Shown here one piece after another: positions 60,340 through 64,000 of a stretch of DNA of 64,000 bases (position 1 is its first letter; each line of letters opens with the position of its first letter). The notes beneath the pieces were generated by a model, which saw nothing but the letters and a program-made list of their open reading frames with translations, was not told the DNA's origin and did no database searches. The translations under genes were made by a program, and so were the position numbers. This DNA comes from Sesamum alatum (lineage: Eukaryota > Streptophyta > Magnoliopsida > Lamiales > Pedaliaceae). Where the stretch lies: contig JACGWO010000008.1 of assembly GCA_034509735.1 (NCBI GenBank), forward strand, positions 10,489,864 through 10,553,863, read 5' to 3'.

Positions 60340-60590
60340 TCTACATAAAAAATTACTTCCCTGTGATGTAAAAAATGAGTAAAAAATTTCCTGTGAAAAA
60401 ATAATTAGCAAATTACCCCCTGTAATCTTAAAATGAAGCAAATTACCTCCATGTGCCTTGATAGGGGATAATTTGTTTCATTTCTCAAAACACATGAAGT
60501 AATTTGCTAATTATCTTTTTATAAGGGAGTTTTTTGCTCATTTTTTATATCATAGGAGGTAAATTGCATTTATCTCTAAATACGTCTTAA
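60340..60590. repeat. Fold-back MITE (family of 2005-2218), variant
   Basis: Left arm TGATGTAAAAAATGAGTAAA is mirrored by GCTCATTTTTTATATCATAGG on the right. Between them are inverted AGCAAATTACC/GTAATTTGCTAATTA blocks and AAAACACATGAAG. It is a diverged member of the fold-back family. Confidence 0.6.
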
Positions 60591-60893
60591 AATTCAGTTC
60601 ACTTGCCGTTAAAACGGAAGGTGGAAGTGTGAGAAGAGGGAAAACAGAGGCTGCTTCCCATTCAATCAGAAAACTCCCGTGACATCTACAACTACTGCCT
60701 TTTTAATTGATCTACATCTTTTTTATTTTATGTCATTAACTTTTTTACATAACCATATCAAGTAATAATTAATAAATAATTAAATCAACTATTAGTGGAT
60801 ATTAAATAAATAATTAACATTGATTATTTATGTGTGATATCACCACTCGTAAAACTCCAAAGCTGCATTTGGATGAAAGCATTTTAAATAATA

Positions 60894-61313
60894 GGGTAAA
60901 TTACAGCTACCTTTTATGAGGTTTGACATAATTATAATTATCTCTTCATTGTTTGAAAAATTAAAAATACTTTCGGAAGTTTGTAATTATCTAACAAGTA
61001 ACTCATTTTCATCCATTTTTATGGGTGAACTGATTAAAATGCCTTTATGTACTGAATTATTTTAATTTTTTTAAAAAATTTGGACAACAGTGCGCAGGGA
61101 GAGATTTCTTATGTTTTTTACACAGAGCAACAATAATGTAATTTGCCTCGACTAATTTTCTATAATTTTAATAAAAAATTCAAGGGCAAAATAGTCAATT
61201 CCAGACCTTTGGTTAAAAATTACAAACTTTAAGGGGGTATTTTTAATTTTTCAAACAATGAAAGAATATTTATAATTATGTCAAATCTTAAAGAAGGTAA
61301 CTATAATTTAGTT
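60894..61313. mobile_element. 420-bp TIR element, relative of 2850-3280
   Basis: Left end GGGTAAATTACAGCTACC and the complement of the right end AACTAAATTATAGTTACC are inverted copies, as are ATAATTATAATTATC and its mirror. Flanking TAAATAATA (60885-60893) and TAAGTAATA (61314-61322) agree at 8 of 9. Non-coding. Confidence 0.7.
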
Positions 61314-61559
61314 TAAGTAATAACATCTCATTCTACCACGAGGTTCTAGCCAATGTTTTTTGTATCCGTCTATCTATACTAAATTATAATTGAAAAGGAT
61401 GGTTGTGATGTCTTATATTTTTTGATCGATTTCTTTTGTTTTTATTTCAAAAATAATCTCTATATTTTGTTTTCTCCTCCAATTTTTGATTTTTTTAGTC
61501 AGTTTCTTTCGTCTATTTTATTTTACTCAATTGCATTTTAATAAACAAAAATATATAGA

Positions 61560-61790
61560 GGTAATTATAATGTCTTTTTATGAGATTTGGTATAATTACA
61601 TGTAAATTCCTGTAATTTGAAAAATTACATTTAGTACCTTCGACACATGTTTCCTTCTAATAAATGGATCTATCCGTTAGTTTACATTAACCGAATTTAT
61701 TGATATTAACAAAAAAAAAAATTGAATAAAAATTTGTATTTACCCTCGATTGACTTATTACTAAGTTGTTGCGGGTCCAACAAAATGGTT
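61560..61790. repeat. Half of a GGGATAATTACAC-family TIR element
   Basis: This stretch (TTTGGTATAATTACATGTAA, CTATCCGTTAGTTTACATTA) matches the left arm of 4793-5288 and 61828-63382 but has no right arm, so it is a truncated copy next to the complete one. Confidence 0.5.
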
Positions 61791-61827
61791 CACTTGGTTG
61801 TGCATTTTCAACTAGTAATTAATTATA

Positions 61828-63382
61828 GGGATAATTACACTCATCTTTTTTGAGGTTTGGTGTAATTACACGTACACTCTCTGTGATTTTGAAAAATTAC
61901 ACCTAGTACCTTTATTTTTATTTCCATCCAACAAATTGGACGATGTATCATAATACTTTCTGTTTATTACTGTTACGACGGATAGGCATCAATCCAAGTC
62001 GCCGAGGGAAGCCCCCTTCCTTTTCTTTTTTTTTTTTTTAAACGAAAAACCAAAACCTTCCATTAACCAAGATAATCCAGCAATAAACCAACATTACACA
62101 GAGTTAATCAATCCAGGAAAGAAACAAGTGACATAGCACATCCCCACCTTCCTCAAACTTCTAATATATTAAGAGAAGGCGAATACCGATCAAAAGGTTT
62201 GGTATCCTTGTCCTACTCCTATTCACGGAAAATAGGCATGTCTTAATCCCCAAACGAATAATGAAATAATCGAGTTCAAAGGGCTTTTTTTATACTAAAA
62301 AATCTCCTCACCATGCTTTATGAGAATGAAGGGATTCCCATTCCACTCTCTTATGAAGAGGTCGATGCACAGGGGCTGATGCTACTCTTAGTCCCTAGGC
62401 AGAACAGGAATGAGAGCAACAGGAAGCGTGGCAGTCTCGCTTGTTCTCGAATCAGCACACTAGGGTCCGAAGGAGAAGATGATTTTCGACAAGTGAACAT
62501 TCATAGAAAGAATACGCTCTGCTTTCTCTTAGCGTTACGACTCTGAACAAATGATGAAGATTGGGGGCACATCATGAATGACGAATTCTGGGGTTCTTCA
62601 AGACAAGAATCTCTTTTACCGGATACTTAAATATGTGATTAGGTGCCCTTCATAAATAAATTTGACAAAATTTGCTAATATCAGCAGAAAAATTGAATGA
62701 AAATCCTATTTTTTCCATTGGTTGACTTATTACAAGTCAAATAAATATATTTTTAATCAAACTACTTTTATATATTTCACACACTTATGCATGTGAGTTT
62801 GTTCTTATAATAAAATTAAATCATAATAGTAAATAGTGTAATATATTTAATATATTTAAAGTATTCTATTATATAATTTTTAATTAATAAATAAATTAGA
62901 TCGATCAAAATAAATTTAGCTCTTAACATATATATATACACTTTTTTTTTTATTTCGAACATTTTTGTACACTATAAAATTATATATATACACATACTAT
63001 ATTATGTAATTTAACTAAATATTTAGAAGATATATTTTCTGATAACTCAATCGTAAAAACATACACTATGACGACATAAATATAGTATTTACATCCCTTG
63101 TGATATTTTAACAATAGCAAAAAGTATTTTCTGTGATTTTGTCTTCTTAGTAAAAAGCATGTTCAATTCTACATATATAGAGCGTCAATTTTGTTTTTTT
63201 AGTCTTTCAAATTTTCATCTTCTTTTTAGCCACATATTATGGATAGAAAGGTAAATTGATTACATTTTTTTATGGAGTTTTGACATATTTTATAACTATA
63301 GATACTAGGTGTAATTTTTCAAACTACAGAAAATTTATGTGTAATTACACCAAACCTCAGGGGAGTGGAGTGTAATTATCCC
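61828..63382. mobile_element. 1.56-kb TIR element with perfect 9-bp TSD
   Basis: TTAATTATA flanks it at 61819-61827 and 63383-63391. Ends are GGGATAATTACACTC and GTGTAATTATCCC. Further in, TGAGGTTTGGTGTAATTACA on the left is mirrored on the right. Relative to the copy at 4793-5288 it carries an extra segment of about 0.7 kb (61942-62655). Confidence 0.88.
61942..62655. other. Foreign insert in the TIR element (retroposed tail plus organelle-like DNA)
   Basis: The part at 62027-62160 reads, on the minus strand, like a retroposon 3' end (ATTATCTTGGTTAATGGAAG followed by a T-run complement). The part at 62170-62640 is GC-richer and has wording such as CCTAGGCAGAACAGGAATGA that resembles plant mitochondrial DNA. 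A 77-codon frame at 62313-62546 is not recognised. The element's own sequence resumes at about 62656 (TTTGACAAAATTTGCTAATA). Confidence 0.4.
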
Positions 63383-63391
63383 TTAATTATA

Positions 63392-63690
63392 TGTCCTACG
63401 ACTTTTCACATAGAGCCCAACATATAATTAAATTGGGCTAGCACTTAAGAGGCCCAACTTAGACTGCATCACGGAGTTGGGCCAAGCCAACACAAAAGTC
63501 CAGTCCAATATGTTGACAAAGACAATACACAACCAAGTGAACCAACTTGCTCGGATTATGAGTGCCCTCATCCTGCCGTTGCAATTAACATTGCAAAAGT
63601 CAGCCTTTAGGAAAGAAAAATTAAGTGTACTCAACCAATCAGACACCAAATATCACCGTGGGTTAATGCAATTTATCTTTTTGTAATATT
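63392..63690. other. Intergenic, no gene recognised
   Basis: About 300 bp of moderate GC between two repeats. Open frames on both strands (63428-63649 and 63477-63686) overlap each other and have no recognised domain. Confidence 0.45.
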
Positions 63691-63694
63691 ATTG

Positions 63695-63905
63695 AGTAAA
63701 CTACTCCCTATAAAAAAAATAGCAATTTACCTCCTCGTATTCTTTAAAGTAGCAGTTTATCTCTTTGCTTTATTTTGAAAAACACAAGGAGGCAAAATGA
63801 TTCATTCTTAAAATTACAATGAGGTAAATTGTTATTTTAATTTTCATATAAGGATAATTTGTACATTTACAATATCACAGAAGGGTTGCTCGCATTTTTC
63901 CCAAT
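63695..63905. repeat. Fold-back MITE (family of 2005-2218)
   Basis: GCAATTTACCTCCTCGTATT on the left is mirrored by AATGAGGTAAATTG on the right around AAAAACACAAGGAGG. The right end TTTACAATATCACAGAAGGG matches the 2-kb copy closely. Confidence 0.65.
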
Positions 63906-64000
63906 ATCATTATACGATCATAAACTGCATATTATTTTTTTATTTTTTTTAATTAGAAACGATGAACTTTATTAATTGAAGTAAAGTAATTACAATCAAT

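Overview
This is a stretch of nuclear DNA from a flowering plant, most likely a eudicot. The evidence is GT-AG introns, AT-rich intergenic DNA, small genes with conserved plant exon structures, and a dense load of plant transposons (CACTA, hAT, Mutator-like TIR elements, SINEs, Ty3/Gypsy and Ty1/Copia pieces). The protein sequences look asterid-like, but I cannot name the species. There are no bacterial-type operons and no CRISPR array. I found no tRNA or rRNA gene; only tRNA-derived SINEs were seen.

Six host genes can be supported, each with an explicit exon model where it has introns. They are a 1-aminocyclopropane-1-carboxylate oxidase (6792-8232, +, 4 exons); a CLMP1/PHOX-type TPR-PB1 protein (9042-11366, -, one coding exon); the photomorphogenesis E3 ligase COP1 (13647-20160, -, 13 exons); a small secreted lipid-transfer protein (23644-24006, -); a peroxisomal short-chain dehydrogenase of the IBR1 type ending in SRL (36506-38730, +, 6 exons); and a two-TM protein of the At1g16860 family (39493-42388, -, 4 exons). 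The genes are independent; no shared pathway is implied beyond two loci with hormone links (ethylene synthesis; IBA-to-auxin conversion by family inference). A seventh possible locus (32838-33260, -) is a gene 5' end that appears cut by a retrotransposon.

Layout. 1-5.4 kb: MITE and TIR-element carpet. 6.6-20.2 kb: gene-dense block (ACO, CLMP1, COP1). 20.2-36.4 kb: mostly repeats, including GC-core TIR elements, a large fold-back element, LTR-retrotransposon pieces, the broken locus, and a SINE with an exact target-site duplication (TSD). 36.5-42.4 kb: IBR1-like gene converging on the membrane-protein gene. 43.2-49.2 kb: two decayed Gypsy elements in opposite orientation, one with a TIR element in its LTR. 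49.7-60.3 kb: five DNA transposons stacked inside one another. 60.3-64 kb: more TIR elements, one carrying a foreign-looking 0.7-kb insert.

The most striking structure is the nested stack at 49671-60265. Four of its five elements have perfect target-site duplications, and a related copy at 4008-4784 preserves the empty site for two of the insertions, so the insertion order can be read directly. I did not find convincing evidence for a wholly new biochemical system; the novelty here is in repeat architecture and decayed gene fragments.
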